64,000 bases of DNA from Stropharia rugosoannulata (lineage: Eukaryota; Basidiomycota; Agaricomycetes; Agaricales; Strophariaceae): the NCBI GenBank assembly GCA_028532985.1, contig JANCIK010000001.1, positions 2,728,001 through 2,792,000 of the forward strand, in the 5' to 3' direction. The notes under the pieces are model-generated. The model did no database searches and was not told the origin of the DNA. It saw nothing but the letters and a program-made list of their open reading frames with translations. The position numbers and the translations under genes are program-made. This document shows positions 36,088-48,900 of this stretch, piece by piece. Position 1 is the stretch's first letter, and each line of letters begins with the position of its first letter.

Positions 36088-36965
36088 TTACAAAGATCTT
36101 TTACCCCTGCTTGTAAATTCAGATGTTGCCCGAACAAAACTCCTCTTTCTGTAAGTGCCTGGAGCTTGTCCATCAATACCCGAGCAGCCTTGAGAAACTG
36201 TACTTTGGATCTTGCTTTTGACGACAGCAGTGAGGACATCGTAGCTGAAATAAGATGAGCACGACTCTACACTCTATGCTTCTCAAAATCTCAATGAACT
36301 CACTGAGGAAGAACGTCGTCGTCGTCATCATCATCGCCTTCGTCATCATCTACGTCCAAATTTTCAAATAAAGAATCCATGTCCCCAAGGTCCTGATCAA
36401 TTTTACCATGAAGTTTTAATCCAACCGGATAGGAAGCTAAATGTTACATACCCAGACGATTAGCATAGATTGGGTGCTGTTTTTAGCAAATTTCTTCAAC
36501 AAATCGGGAACACAATCGTCATCTGTTTCTTCATTTGCACCACTAGAAATATGTTTGTTTCTTTAAAAAAATGCGGTAATGTATTAATGCAAGCGTGAGC
36601 GTACCAAGATGTGATAAGAGGAAGCCCAAGGGCATCCGCTACTGGTGTGGCCGTAACAACCGTAGAAGAGCATTTCTTCGAGTCTGGATCGAATGGGCAA
36701 GTGACAACAATGCCCACATCAAGCGGCTGAAATAACTAGACATGGAGTAGGAAGTTAGCTAATCGGACCGTTTGTATGATCATGGACATACTGCAGGAAG
36801 ACACTCTTGAGCTCTGTATACGCCAACAGGAGTGAGTCCCGACAGGCCGAGGGAAGGTGTTTCCGCGTTAGAGATGATATATACTGTGTTGTTGAATGAC
36901 TTGGAGTGAACTCCCGCTGCCAGAAATACAGTTAAGATAAAAGGAGACAAAAAGTTATAGACCAT
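36088..36965 (-). CDS. Secreted phosphoglycerate-mutase-like protein lacking the catalytic RHG motif
   Basis: Minus-strand exons start MVYNFLSPFILTVFLAAGVH, a clear signal peptide. NTVYIISNAETPSLGLSGLT and PVGVYRAQECLPAVFQPLDV follow; these match the first strand and helix of the histidine phosphatase fold. Where active enzymes have R-H-G this protein has S-N-A. Later come CSSTVVTATPVADALGLPL, CGANEETDDDCVPDLLKKF and a very acidic stretch with EGDDDDDD. A final exon (about 36088-36246) reads YDVLTAVVKSKIQSTVSQGC and SGIDGQAPGTYRKRSFV. The last join depends on a donor at CTCA-gtgagt; without it the protein would end at VLPQ. Basidiomycete relatives are secreted proteins of unknown function, and this one is predicted to be non-catalytic. 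Confidence 0.68.
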
Positions 36966-37785
36966 GATGATCCGTTAGGTAGCTGCTGTAGTGACCTTGT
37001 TGTCCATCTCGCAATATGGAAAATATCCCTTTTATACGAGTTTTTACTGAAGGTAGCCTACACATCCACTGGGCCGTAAAATTCTTCGACATGAACAGAA
37101 TGAATATTCAAGTCAACAGGCCAAGTGTTGTGTACTTGGCGGAGCGGTATTACGATGAGTATTTCTTGAGAACCACGAGGGGAAGAACTTGTACCAGGCA
37201 TTATAGAGCGCGCCCTCCGCATTTACGTATCAGATTCGGCTACACAAACTGTTCGATCGAAGGAAAGAGTAATTCTGTTTTCCAATCCTTTGAGTATCGA
37301 CTTCATGAGGAGCGGAGTTAAGGTGGAGGAACACAAACATGTATGTAAGGATGGTAAGGACATTGATGATGGGTTAGGTCGTCTGGTATCGTCTTCTCCG
37401 CAGATTTGGCTTCCCGTGAATCAGATACAAAACATCGTGAAGCTAGCGTCCCCGATTCACAGTCTGAGTTTTTTTTGAAGCTGTACGGATTAATGGTCGC
37501 CAAAAAGCTGACATATATTCGTTGAACCTGTAAGTGCACGAGGATACATATCAAACATATTCTCTGTTCAGGCAGTGCGGCCGTGCATTACTTGGCGGCC
37601 TATAGACTGTCACACGTAGAAGCTCCTGAAGACGAGTGGTCCATTCATTACTTTGATTGTAAGAGTTTTATACATTACTGCATGACTGTCTAGTTCCTCG
37701 AAATGTCCTGTGGTACCGATCGGAAATTGAATTAGTAAACATGGTTTATTATAAAGGAGGGAGAAACTAACCCCGGTCGAGCACC
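36966..37785. other. Spacer with one doubtful open frame
   Basis: This 820-bp stretch separates two minus-strand genes. A plus-strand open frame at 37016-37321 (101 codons, start MENIPFIRVF) begins only about 50 bp from the divergent start at 36965. It has no recognised motif, so I do not call it a gene. Confidence 0.5.
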
Positions 37786-39056
37786 TCAAGGACCAATGCT
37801 TTCAAAGACCATGCGATCAGTAAATATTGTAGTGAATATCAGCGTAGTTGATGTGCCAGGTATTTCTGTTTGAGTCGATACAATTTGCATATTAATGATC
37901 AGCCGACAAGTCTAGAGCAAAAAAAAAAAAAATTGGGTTCAATGCATGTGCCAATCAGTTATACAGTGAATATAGTTACAGTACAAGAGATGGCAGATAG
38001 GAGCCATCTGAATTTTGGTTAAATCTGGACACCAACTGAGGAGACGGTATATAAACTTACGCGTATCCGGTAACAGCGTAAGCAATATTGAGAAGAGTAT
38101 AAATAACAACAGTCATCGAGAAAACTAGTGAAAAGGTGGTGAGATTCAAAATAGGTACCGAGACTCAATACTTGAGAAGACTAACTTGTCAGCATGATGA
38201 AAGCCATGGTACCATCTCGTACCATTAGCTGGACCAACGGTACAGCTTTTAATGAACTTTTGCTATATTTTCTCACAGTTAAGATGAGAACACAACATTG
38301 TACAGAAACCGAACATAATCTGCAAAGGTCATAAGCGAATTATAGATATAGTGATGAAAAATATACGAAGCATTCTCACCCGAGGTATGCAAATGAGCGA
38401 GGAAGATAGGATATGACTTGTGCAGGGGTGAAATCGTGTCCAGGAAAGTTCAATGCTAACCCAATTGCTGATAGAGCAAACTCAAGTAGTAACAGGATGA
38501 TAAGACACATTGCAAGCCATCTTGGTTGGTTGTAAAGAGCATACACTGTTTATGAAGTTGTCAGAATAGAGTATGGTTAGAGGCACAGACTAAGCACATA
38601 ACGCACCTCTGGCCATCAATACTACTTCCAGTGAAGAAGCAGTGAGTGCAGCGACGATGACTTGTCCACAGTACCATACGCGCAAGAAAGTGACATTCAG
38701 TTTGTGAAGAGATATAATTTCTGCCTCCAAACTTCTACTGACGCTATATCCCACATCTAGTCTCATTATGTCGAGCAATAAATCGTCTGGCACTCACACA
38801 TGTATGGCAAGGACGAAGTAGCGTGAAAATAGGAAAGTCCACTTAAGCCAAGAGCGATTACTTTTACTACGCGGTTGATTCAGACAAATCGAGAGAGATT
38901 GGGGAATCAACTGACGTCCAGATCAACTCTACTTCGTTATCGAGTGTAATAAAATATTCCCTGGAGTGTAAGGCATCAGCGCAGCCCTAGCAGAGTAACT
39001 GATAAGCGTTGACCAAAGTAAGGCCACGAGCGCCCCCACTGTGATCCAGGAGTCAT
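37786..39056 (-). CDS. DUF6533-type multipass membrane protein
   Basis: Small exons spell LHSREYFITLDNEVELIWTS (the DUF6533 signature, with the D-E-V-E-L-I-W core), then WLKWTFLFSRYFVLAIHV, LNVTFLRVWYCGQVIVAAL, EVVLMARVYALYNQPRWLAM and a hydrophobic stretch (LIILLLLEFALSAIGLALNF). NIAYAVTGYAWLLSAISC and CRLIINMQIVSTQTEIPGTS follow, and the gene ends at the TGA 37786-37788. About six to seven transmembrane helices are expected. DUF6533 proteins are a large basidiomycete family of unknown function, possibly sensory. The start is uncertain: I give the ATG at 39056, but the join between the first exon and GCADALHSREYF is not resolved. The end rests on two in-phase introns with good acceptors. Confidence 0.7.
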
Positions 39057-39534
39057 TCAAGTGACCAGAAGCGAACTAAGAATTTAACAGGCGTACCAGA
39101 TGATTTGTTAAGAGCATCTTTTAGAGAATAGGGTATTTCTTTGAGCATGGGTGACAACCGAAGCTATGACCACCAGACGTCCACTATCGGACAGCCTGGC
39201 AAGTCAAGACTTGCAAGAGGGTTCGGAAAACGTCAAGATTTACAGGTAACCAGTGATTACTTATGAATAGCACCAGCATATACTGTTGTTAGCCTGTGGT
39301 AGAGGAATAAGGGCCAGTTGGGGATCCTGGGCTTGAGAGCATCTTCTTCTTTGAAACATCTAGTCAAAAGTGTCCGAAGGGAAATACAAATAATCAAATT
39401 GGTGATGGCGGCCGGGCCAAAGCACGGCGAGCCCTGTTAAAAATATCCATCCTGAGTGCAATGATGTTGCATCGCCCTGAGTGCCAATGTAGCACTCAAT
39501 CTTCTTCTCACTTGTCTTTGACTGAGAACCGTCC
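39057..39534. other. Divergent promoter region, DUF6533 gene and tetraspan gene
   Basis: This 478-bp spacer between divergent starts contains an imperfect inverted pair near 39199-39214 (AGTCAAGACTTGCAAG). No gene or conserved promoter box is recognised. Confidence 0.45.
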
Positions 39535-40546
39535 ATGCCATTCAGCTACCGACGCCTCTTTTTTGGAGGCACCACCTTCTGCTGTTGCTTGCCCGTACGG
39601 TTGGGAGTTATCATGATGTCCAGCCTTGGTTGCCTGGCTGCGGGTGTTCTAATGATATTGCTTTGGTTTGAGTTAGCTAGTGCGTTTTGCTCACCGTCCG
39701 GTAGTAACGTGCTTACAAGCTTTTCCAGCGACACAATATATGACTACGCAGCAACGCGTTGCATTTATCCTCGCTGCTTTGACGGCAACTATACTGTTTG
39801 CAGCGTCTATCCTAGGGTACGTCGTCAAGTCATTGACCGAGGAACATAACAGGAATTCGTAACCCCTCCAGATTAGTAGGAGCGATTGCTCGAAAACAAC
39901 TATTCGTTCAGATTTATACATATATCCTCTATGTAAACTTCGTGCTAAACCTCATCATTGTGGCATACTTCACATATGAAGTTACTCGAGCAACCAACAA
40001 CGCAGAAAGCCTTGCTTGTCAAACTGCTATTCAAGATCCTCAAGCACAAACACAGTGCACAGGCCTCCTTACCTTTGCTAAATCAGTATACCTTGTCATC
40101 ACAGGGATTTTCCTCTTGACCGAACTATGTAAGTATTTGTATTGTCTTCCCTAGGATTGCCATAATTCATGTTCGCTACAGATTGTGTTATTGTTGCCAC
40201 TCGTTATCTTAATCAACTGCAGCGAGAGAAAGGTTCAGCTCGTGCGTCGAGATTGGACACAGAACGAGCCTTCCAGCTCAAGTCTAGAAGTGCCCACATT
40301 TACTCCCAGATAAATGACTCTACCGCCCACGACATGCAAGCATCATCAGACTGTGAATTTGATCCGTATGGAGAGGTACACACCTCAATGCAGGCAAGTG
40401 ATCGCGATGATGTTGACCATATACACCCACCACCTATCGAGGAGGGCTATGGCGGCGGGACTTGGTCAATTGACGGGATTGCGAAAGAAGAAAAGAAGCG
40501 ACTAAAGCAGGAGCTGGAGTCAGAAGAATCTTTGGCCAGCGCTTGA
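39535..40546 (+). CDS. Tetraspan membrane protein with acidic cytoplasmic tail
   Basis: Four exons. The first encodes MPFSYRRLFFGGTTFCCCLP with a membrane segment (VIMMSSLGCLAAGVLMILLW). After a gtgcgt...ccag intron the reading is TTQQRVAFILAALTATILFA. A second intron uses the acceptor gattag, giving LVGAIARKQLFVQIYTYILY, VNFVLNLIIVAYFTYEV and FAKSVYLVITGIFLLTELYC. This gives four transmembrane helices and a Cys-containing outer loop (CQTAIQDPQAQTQC). The 110-residue tail is polar and acidic (IEEGYGGGTWSIDGIAKEEK). This layout resembles basidiomycete tetraspanin- or MARVEL-like proteins of unknown role. The exact family is not recognised. The stop is at 40544-40546. Confidence 0.72.
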
Positions 40547-41086
40547 GGTATGGGACTATCACGAAATGCTTAATATCCAAATCTTGTGCATTAACCATTT
40601 TCCCTTTGGAGCATGCTGTATAGCGTATTCTGCGCATCGATACCGATACCACAACTGTCGTTCATCTACTTAGGGACTGCAGTATTGTTGGGACAATTTG
40701 GGACGTTTTCTTAGGCCAATGTTGTCTCCTTTTCGTTTCATATGTAATATATTACCCTCATCAGAAAGGCGTATGCCCTGTATATAGGCAAGGCTCCTAG
40801 ACCTTTGATTTGGTTGCCATGCATGTTGTATTGTGCTGTGGTTTCGACCATGCTATGCCCTGCAGACTGCCACTTGGCTGCCACTAAGTAAGTATGATGC
40901 ATTGATGCGGCACAAGTGCGGCATCGACACACATGAACAAGCAGCATGACTCTTAAGCGGATGCAATACCTTGTGCTATGCCATACTTAGTAGAGGCGGG
41001 GTAGAAGTCGGGACTCAGTTGACCTTCTCCAAGCTGACTTGTCTTCAGTGCCTTCTCGTCTTTTCGTCTCACATAGCATATATGTC
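40547..41086. other. Intergenic spacer
   Basis: These 540 bases hold the 3' UTR of the tetraspan gene and the promoter of the DUF1746 gene. No gene or repeat is seen. Confidence 0.5.
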
Positions 41087-41963
41087 ATGAACAAGCGGTT
41101 CTATGGGCAGAGGCAGCACATCATCTACTCGGTATGTCCCAGCACATGCTCTATTCTATGGCCCGTACTAAGATGAAGCGTGATACCCAGTTAGATGTCC
41201 TTCTATACCAGTTGCACACATTATCCTTTTTCCTCTCGCCTTCCATATGGATTTACCTCTGTCGCATACTATCTCAGTTTCAATATTCAAAACCTCGAGA
41301 ACTTGATCCCACGCGTTCACTTCGGTTTTTCTATACCATGGTCTTACTCTTCAATCTACCGATTATGTGGTATCACTCTTCAAGAGATGTAGTAGAAGCA
41401 CGAATTGTTGTTTTGGATTTCATTGGCATGTGTAAGTCATATTACCCCAATTACTTTCATAAATCCTTCATGTCACTTTCGTAGCCTATACACCGCCCCG
41501 AGCACAAATATGTCTGGTGGACCTCCTAATATGCGGATTGCAATTTTTGCTCACTAGTCTAGCGTATGAAACATCAATACATTACACTAGCGAGGAGCCA
41601 GATGCGCACGACCTACTTCTCCCATCATCGTCTCTGCCAATTCCATTATTCCAGTCGACCTCCAACGGACTATCGCAGCCAAACACAATCAAAACTACGC
41701 CATCTGATCATGAAATACCTCTCGTTATTGATCTTCATTGGAATACTGTCCTTTCCCACGTTCGACATCCCCCACCTCCGCCTCGAGTAACCAATATTGA
41801 ATCAGTACTTCCTATCCCCTATAGTGCACAGTGGATGCCCGGTATTCAGATGCTGATGCGTGCAACTAGGCACGCGAGAGAGCCTACAGGGTCAAGGCAA
41901 CCACCAACTGTGCAGACTCCGGATGGAGCAGGCAGAGAGAGGAGAGATTCTAATGAGGCATAA
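41087..41963 (+). CDS. DUF1746-domain membrane protein
   Basis: Exon 1 starts MNKRFYGQRQHIIYS. An intron running from GTATGT to the acceptor in GATACCCAG joins it to LDVLLYQLHTLSFFLSPSIW. The reading continues RELDPTRSLRFFYTMVLLF, then, after another intron, RAQICLVDLLICGLQFLLTS and LAYETSIHY. The C-terminal 130 residues are Pro/Ser-rich and charged (PHPPPPPRV-like, ending RERRDSNEA). The pattern, with a short N-terminal RQ motif and four hydrophobic segments with a conserved YETS end, fits DUF1746, a fungal domain of endoplasmic reticulum or vacuolar membrane proteins whose molecular role is not well known. The choice of ATG at 41087 avoids the frame at 41082, which stops at once. Confidence 0.72.
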
Positions 41964-42032
41964 GTCGTTTATAGAATTTGTAGTACACTTATTATTGATA
42001 TAGTATAAGTAATGACATGTCGTTAATGAAAG

Positions 42033-42367
42033 TTAAGCTTGCTTAAGCTTGTTATGTGGTGTACATAATGCTGTAGTCTTGCGAAAATGTTGATTCCCAC
42101 TGACAGTGATATTATTTTCAGCGGGATGACTTGATCTAAACACCAAGTCAACTTTACGGTAATATGTGTCCAAAAGCTACTAACAGCATTTTTTATGCAA
42201 TCTTTGAACATTTGGAATTCGTTTTTGCATGTGTCCCTCGAGACGTCGGTATACGTTGTCATAATGCATTTTCCATAGACGGATGCCTGAGCTGCACATG
42301 TTTTGGTGGAGTGGAATGCTAGTCTTTTCAGTGGGTAATTTGGCTGCCTTGTTACGGAAGAATTCAT
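42033..42367 (-). CDS. Twin CX9C mitochondrial protein, NDUFAF8-like
   Basis: The protein starts MNSSVTRQPNYPLKRLAFHS and carries two CX9C pairs: CAAQASVYGKC and CKNEFQMFKDC. They are separated by a short linker with MTTYTDVSRDT. Twin CX9C proteins are imported into the mitochondrial intermembrane space by Mia40. Size, spacing and the E-F-x-x-F-x-x-C pattern resemble NDUFAF8, a complex I assembly factor. A GTAGCT donor after KNAV allows a last short exon ending at 42033-42035; unspliced, the frame would run to 42023. The gene is convergent with DUF1746 (69 bp between stops) and divergent from CSF1. Confidence 0.75.
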
Positions 42368-42900
42368 CTTATAGAGAATGTACTATAAGGCGTATTGTGG
42401 TCGACGTCGAGTTGAAGGGTATCGATGCAGATGTTGTTATTACAAGAATCTTGAAGTATGGTCAAAGTATGGTGATGGTTCGGCGATGACATTCGAGTGT
42501 AATGTAGCTGAGTAGTCATACTTAACGTACTTGGGACTTCGGCTGTAAGTTCGAGCCGGGCCGCTATACCGGACCTTTATTCAGCTGCTGCAACAGTCAA
42601 GCCAACTGCTTGCGGCTGTCTAACCTATATCTGCTATGAAGCCGGCTTGACTTGGACGTGAATATTTTCGCTCACCATAAATACTTGAATATTTCTCTAT
42701 TCTGCTTTGAAACTCGTGGACAGCGCCAGACGACTTCTTGTCACCAACTTGTCACCAACTTGTCACCAACTTTCAACTCGAAGACAACTCGAAGAGTCGA
42801 AATATTGGAAGGTTCCCCGACTATAGTCCGCGTCAACTTCTATTAACTTCTTACCGACTTTGCTTTGCTCCATATACCTTAGTGACGAATCGGCCAGCCA
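42368..42900. promoter_or_regulatory. Divergent promoter region of NDUFAF8-like gene and CSF1
   Basis: These 533 bp lie between two divergent start codons. They contain a three-unit 11-bp tandem repeat at 42737-42769. An open frame crossing 42283-42489 has no recognisable content. Confidence 0.5.
42737..42772. repeat. 11-bp tandem repeat, three units
   Basis: CTTGTCACCAA is repeated three times and followed by a partial CTT, about 130 bp upstream of the CSF1 start. Confidence 0.9.
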
Positions 42901-45900
42901 ATGGCAGAATTCAGTAGACTTCTTCTCATAGTCTGTGTGCTTATTACTTTGGCGTCAATCCTCTACTTCTTCTACTGGAACCGTTTCATTGGTTTCATAA
43001 TCGGGCGTGTAATACGTCTTCTCTACTGGGACCAAGAAGGCTCAAGCATCTGGGTTGAAATAGGTGAGCTGTCCGTGTACACTTAGTACGTTCTGACTTC
43101 GATTTGGCTAACTAGTATGCTGCAGGCTCCATCCATTTTTCTATCTTAACGGGCCGAATACTACTGAAGGATGTTCGGTATCACTCAAGCAATCAAACCA
43201 TTAAGATTGTGACAGGTAAGATTCAGTGGAGGTACTGGATAAGACGGCCTACCACAGAGGAAGACTTGAGTTCTCTCAGAAACGAGGATGGTGAGTAGCT
43301 CTATACCTTTTGGGCCTTTGGTTTGACAAAAATACATGAAAAGCGAAAGAGTTCGCTCTACTGTCTTGTCGCATTCAAGTGTCCTTGCAAGGTTTAGAGT
43401 GGTTCATTTACAATAGGACGGCTGCATATGATGGAATTGTGGATCAAATGGAGAGGCAGGCTCGCCCTGGTTCACGTTCCAGTTCACACAGACGATTCTT
43501 CACTAGATTCACGCGTCAAGGTATAAACATACGCCTTTCTATTTTTCGTCTTCTGTTGACTTATTTCATAACAGAGACCTCATCTCTACTCCGGATCAAA
43601 TCTCTCACCAAGTCAGCAATCCCTATACCATCTGTAATACGCAGAGGGGTATTGTGGTTTAAACAACAGATGCCGACCCTAGACCCAAAGGACCTTCTAC
43701 CTCTCGGGATCAAGGTACAGACAGGTGCAATCATATTAGGCAACCCCTCCATCCCCAATCTTCTCGTTGCTGAATTTGAGAACGCATTGGGAACCTATGG
43801 TACAACTTCGGTTCGTTTGTATGAATATGGCAACTAAGAAGCGCCGTCTAACTTTTGAACAGTCGAGATCGAAGTACGACTGCTATAAGCAGGTTTTGAG
43901 TCTGAGGTTCAGCAATAACCATGTTCGATTCATGCAGAATGACGACTACGTCGATCCGAAAGCCACTATGGGAGAGCTTATTCATAACGGAATCAAACAG
44001 TCAGTTGTTTCGCTTGTTTATACTCCTTGCTGAAATAATGCTGCCTTCTTAGGCACACTGTCTTTCGGAAGTACACAACTTATCAATCATATCGGTCTTT
44101 TATGAAAATGTGGCGACAAGTTGGCCTTTACAAGTTAGTAGTAGATTACTTTGCGACACGACGTGCTCAGCGGAGAGATCAAAATCATACCGCTCCTTCC
44201 ATACCGTATCGTAAACCAAAGAATGACTTGGAAAAGGACGTTCTTCCTGGCCTTGATTTCTCAGCTTTTGAATATGCTATTGAACGTAGGATTCTGGAAG
44301 CACCTCTATTAGAGTTGACCTACTATGTAGATGCTGTCGGAGATGTTCCTTCTCATTCTATCCCACCCCGATACAGTGAAAACGGAATCCACGATATTGG
44401 AAACGGTGATACAGATCCAGAATGGGGAATTGATTTGGTTGTTCATACAGGAGTCCTTCGTTATGGACCCTGGGCAGACAGACAAAGGTATGTCGAATCA
44501 TCAGCTAACGTCCACGAATCGTTCATCATTACTCTATATGACACAGGACTGAGCTACAACGGGCATTTTTTCCTCCTACATATCATAATTCTGAAACTAG
44601 TCAACGTCTCAAGCCTGGAGACAAAAGGGCATGGACTTCACTGCAGGTTTTCATAGAACTTCGGGAAGATACCACTCTTCATATACCATTTCGTGAAGCT
44701 TCGAAGGTGCGTCATGATTTTTTACTCGAGATAAGTGCCTTACCTCTTGCAGGATTGGCAATGGGATGGTCTCGTTGAAGTCCCTCAAAGACCCCGAAAG
44801 AGAGAAGCTGCTATGCTTAACATAGCAGTAGCAGATCGTTCTTCCATAAATTACCGCTTGCCCATGGTCATCGGTCCACATGGATATGAATCCGCTCTTG
44901 AAGTACATCTCGACGCGATGACAGTGACTTCCAGTCTCAATGACATCCGACTCGTTTTTTCGGAATCTGCTCGCGTTTGTCCAGCCCAGCTTCTATTTTG
45001 TGTTTGACTGACTTGACTTAGGTTCGCTGTGAACTCCCCACTCCTCTTGACTGGGATGTTCAACGCATATGGGTTATTGCAATGTATCTGCGACAGCCCA
45101 TACTTTTTCTACTGCGCGATCATATCAACATGTTTTCGGATTTGGGCCGGGATTGGGCATCTGGACCGCCAACTGACTATCGGAAGTTTGTAGCCATGGT
45201 TTATGTATTTCGATTGGAAGTGCACCACTTCGATTTCAATCTGTATGCAAATGACCAAAACATTGTCGACAAGCCGTTGGTGAAGGAGGAGAATGGTAAA
45301 TTCAGTATCCTTTCTCATCATATATATCATTTTTATGTTTTGACAGTTATAATCAACCTTCGGGGACCACATCTCAAGAGCACTACCACGATTCCACTAC
45401 ATAAATTCCGGCCTGAATATACCATCATCTCATTCAACATTGTGGCACCAGACCTAGCATTGGATATCAGTCTGCCCCGCTGGAATATTCACGCATTGCA
45501 ATTATCTTCTGGTGCTCTGAACCTTATGAAGACTGTCCTCTTTGAACTCAAGGGATCATACATGTATTATGCACAGGTTCGCGAAGAGAATGTCGAACAA
45601 CTAAAGCTAGATTTTAATGTGAGTATCACATCTCTTCTATATATTACTCACTTATGTGCCCCGTAGATCAAAGACCCGATATATTATGCATACGGGTGGT
45701 CAATACGCTACTTTATGATCCTCCGTGATAACTACATCGGATCCTTCACGCACTTCCAGACTCTTTCCGAATACCTCAACAAGCGAAGGCAGAAATTACC
45801 GGTTGGAGATCCTATTAAATTGAAGTACCGGCCGGGAAAGGTGTGTCTGTTGAGGATTTGTTGTCATGTCGCTCTGAAGCGTTCATTAGGCAAATATGCT

Positions 45901-48900
45901 TGAAGGCATATTATGTGTAGTGGTCAATAATGCACGAGTTATCCAGCCTGTAAATCTAGTAGGTCCGAGTCACGACCTTCTCCTGGCAAAAGCTGGCCCT
46001 CCTAGCACCGAACCATACCAAATCGAGTTGACTACTCCAGAAATTCAAGTTCAACTTCGAACACATGATTATTATATGGGTGTGTATGGAAGTAACTAAC
46101 TCATGATGCGGTTGTTGACGCCATATTCAAGATATGTCTTTGAATATCGATACTATTATCGGGTCAATCAAACGCAAACATAAAGGGTCCGTACACGAAA
46201 AACCGTGGACGATGTCGGATGTCCTCATGATTGACGGTAATTAATTTCCATTGCGTTATGCGCAATCATTAATCCAGTCAAAAGGTCTCGATATCACTGC
46301 AAATCGGTTATTTGGTTCACAGCCACGGACAGCGACATATGCTTGTATATGGGAAATTTCTACTGGAAAGATAAAAGGTTCATTTACACCCAATGAGGTC
46401 AAATTACTGGCAGCGGCCGGTAATTCTTTTCGTATGAACATCTCGGACCCCTTAAATGCACCAGCTGAAGAATTTCTCCCCCCTTTGGACTTGGATGGTT
46501 AGTCATTTTCAAACATATTCTCTTTCTGTCACGTTTATATTCTCTGCAGTGACGTTTTACAAGATAACCACCAAAGCGGTTGAGATTACCTTAAAAGCGG
46601 GTAACGCATCCTTGCTGGTCTCTTTATCGCAAGGAATCAAATTCGATAGTAATGACCTCGGGGCCCATCAATATCGCAAGATGTCCAGCTTAAGGATACC
46701 CTATATATCTCTAAATGTTCTTTTAACCAAGGACGGAGGGCGGAATTCTTGGCTCGAAGCTGCTGAAATTTATGGAGACGCATATGTAGACATATATTTC
46801 ACACCTATTGGCCATAGGCTCGTCACTCGCAACCAGCTCGCTTTCATAGAGGAACAAGATAGACTGACTAACAGGGCAAAACTCATATTTAGTCACCTGA
46901 GGCACCGACTTAAATCTAGCTTCTACGCAGGTAAATACTATTTGCAGACTACTCTCGACAAGACTCATATCAAGTCAAGAGCGTACAACATATAGAAATG
47001 GTATATACTTGCCTCAACCGGCGTTACCTAACACTGCCCAACGGATTCCAGCTCGTACAGCACCTCAAGAAGAGGGGAGAACAGCTCCCGAATATGTGAC
47101 ATCCTTACGATTCTCGGCAATGGAAAATGTATCTGAGTCTGAAGGAGAGGAATGGGTCTCAGAAGCTGATCGCGATGCTCGATTAGCGTAAGGACATGCT
47201 ACCTCTTAATAACAATGCTTCTCTGACTTGATACAATAGGAGAACGCGCACATCTACTCCTATTACGCATAGGCCCGAAAACACATCCCAGTCAAGTATG
47301 GATGAATCAGACGATGCTGATTTAACGGACGGAGAGTCTAGTGGGGACGATTGGTCTGATGCGGATGGTAATATAAAATCTCATACCGGTTGTTTGTACG
47401 CAACTAATCGCGCACTTTTCAGACTTACCAGACTCACGGTCCACGGGTTCATTAATGTCGTTCTACTCTCCAATATTAAGACATTACACTTTTAACTGGG
47501 GGCGAGACACCATATTATGGGATGGCCCTGCATTTTCTCAAATAAAGGTAGGCGTACTATACAAAATTTTCTGCAGCATGTCATTCACGCGCTCTCATCT
47601 CGAGTAGACCGGTGATCCTTTCCTGCATTTTAACCATGCACAAAAACTGCATGATCCAACTCAATCGTCTTCATCCTATAAACCTCCCGATGACGTGCCT
47701 AAGAACGAAGACGTCACGACAATCCGCGTCAAGTTTATCAACCCTATCAGGGCTGTTTTTAATCCGCTTCTATGTCAAGCTATTCTGCTGTTCACTGAAG
47801 ATATTGCAAGTGATGTACGTAATTGAATCAATGAATTATACATTCCATTAAGCAGTTGATTAGATTCCTAACCCGGCCTTACTCATTGACACTTTGCTGG
47901 GCAAAGCCGTTGCAAAAACATCGGCTATTGGGGCAAAGAAATGTGCCGTACTCGATATTACTTTGCCTAACGCAGTTCTTCAAGTAATGCAGCATATTGC
48001 AATGTCTGATGATAGTCATCCAGACGTGAGCGAAGTGATGCAATCGAGAAACGTTCCTTCTAATCTGGACGTCGTCACTGTTACAACTAGCAACGTGAAT
48101 GATCTGCGTCTTGGAGGAGTTTTTAGCCAAAATTCGTTGTCGTTGAAAGTGTCTGTTCAGCAAATCACTGGGACAATGAATATGCCTATAACCAAGCGTA
48201 GCATATCATCTGCCCTAGAATCAGACATCATCTACCTCACTCTTTCGTCGTTTGCACTTGATTTATCACGCTGTATTCTCTCGTCAACCTTCGGTGGCAT
48301 AGTGATCAAGGTCGGGCATCGCGGTCCTGAGTTTCTGGTCGCAACGTGTCTTGCTCTGGCCGGAGTCAGCTCATCGATGGTTAGCAAGGTTCAAACTCTC
48401 CGATCTCGGTATAAAGCGTCTGAAAGAAGAATAATAGCGGATGTCTTGAAGGCCTCTGAACGTCAGTCAATTATTGACCCACTCTCGACCATCCAGCCAT
48501 CATATCTTGTTCAGAGTGGGGTACCTCATACGCTTCGGGCAGACCCTGCTTTCAAATTCTTCTATCACCTTCAGAATTGTCTCTGTAGCACACACACACC
48601 AGCCTTCCCATGCAACTTACCCTCTGATGATGTACCAGTTGATGATTTGATGTCAACTATTGAAGAAAGGTTAGCTCTACTTGATCCTGATGCCTCCACC
48701 TTTGAGCACCTTTCCTCCATTGATAATATGTTCAATCCTCAAGATGACAAGCTTAGCAAGGTAGCTCAACGACATATAGGCCAGATGACCACACGGTTTA
48801 CGGACATAACTACTTTAATTCTTGATACCAACGGAGGCCGTTCAAGCCAACTATCTATAACGGACCTTGTCATTTCTTCAAGATGGAAGATGGAAGAACT

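Noticed and set aside
37016..37321. Open frame of 101 codons on the plus strand
   Set aside because: No recognisable motif, no splice partners and a start only about 50 bp from a divergent gene; it looks like chance.
42480..42570. tRNA-like A- and B-box sequences (TAGCTGAGTAG and GTTCGAGCC)
   Set aside because: The bases flanking the putative T loop do not pair and no acceptor stem can be formed.
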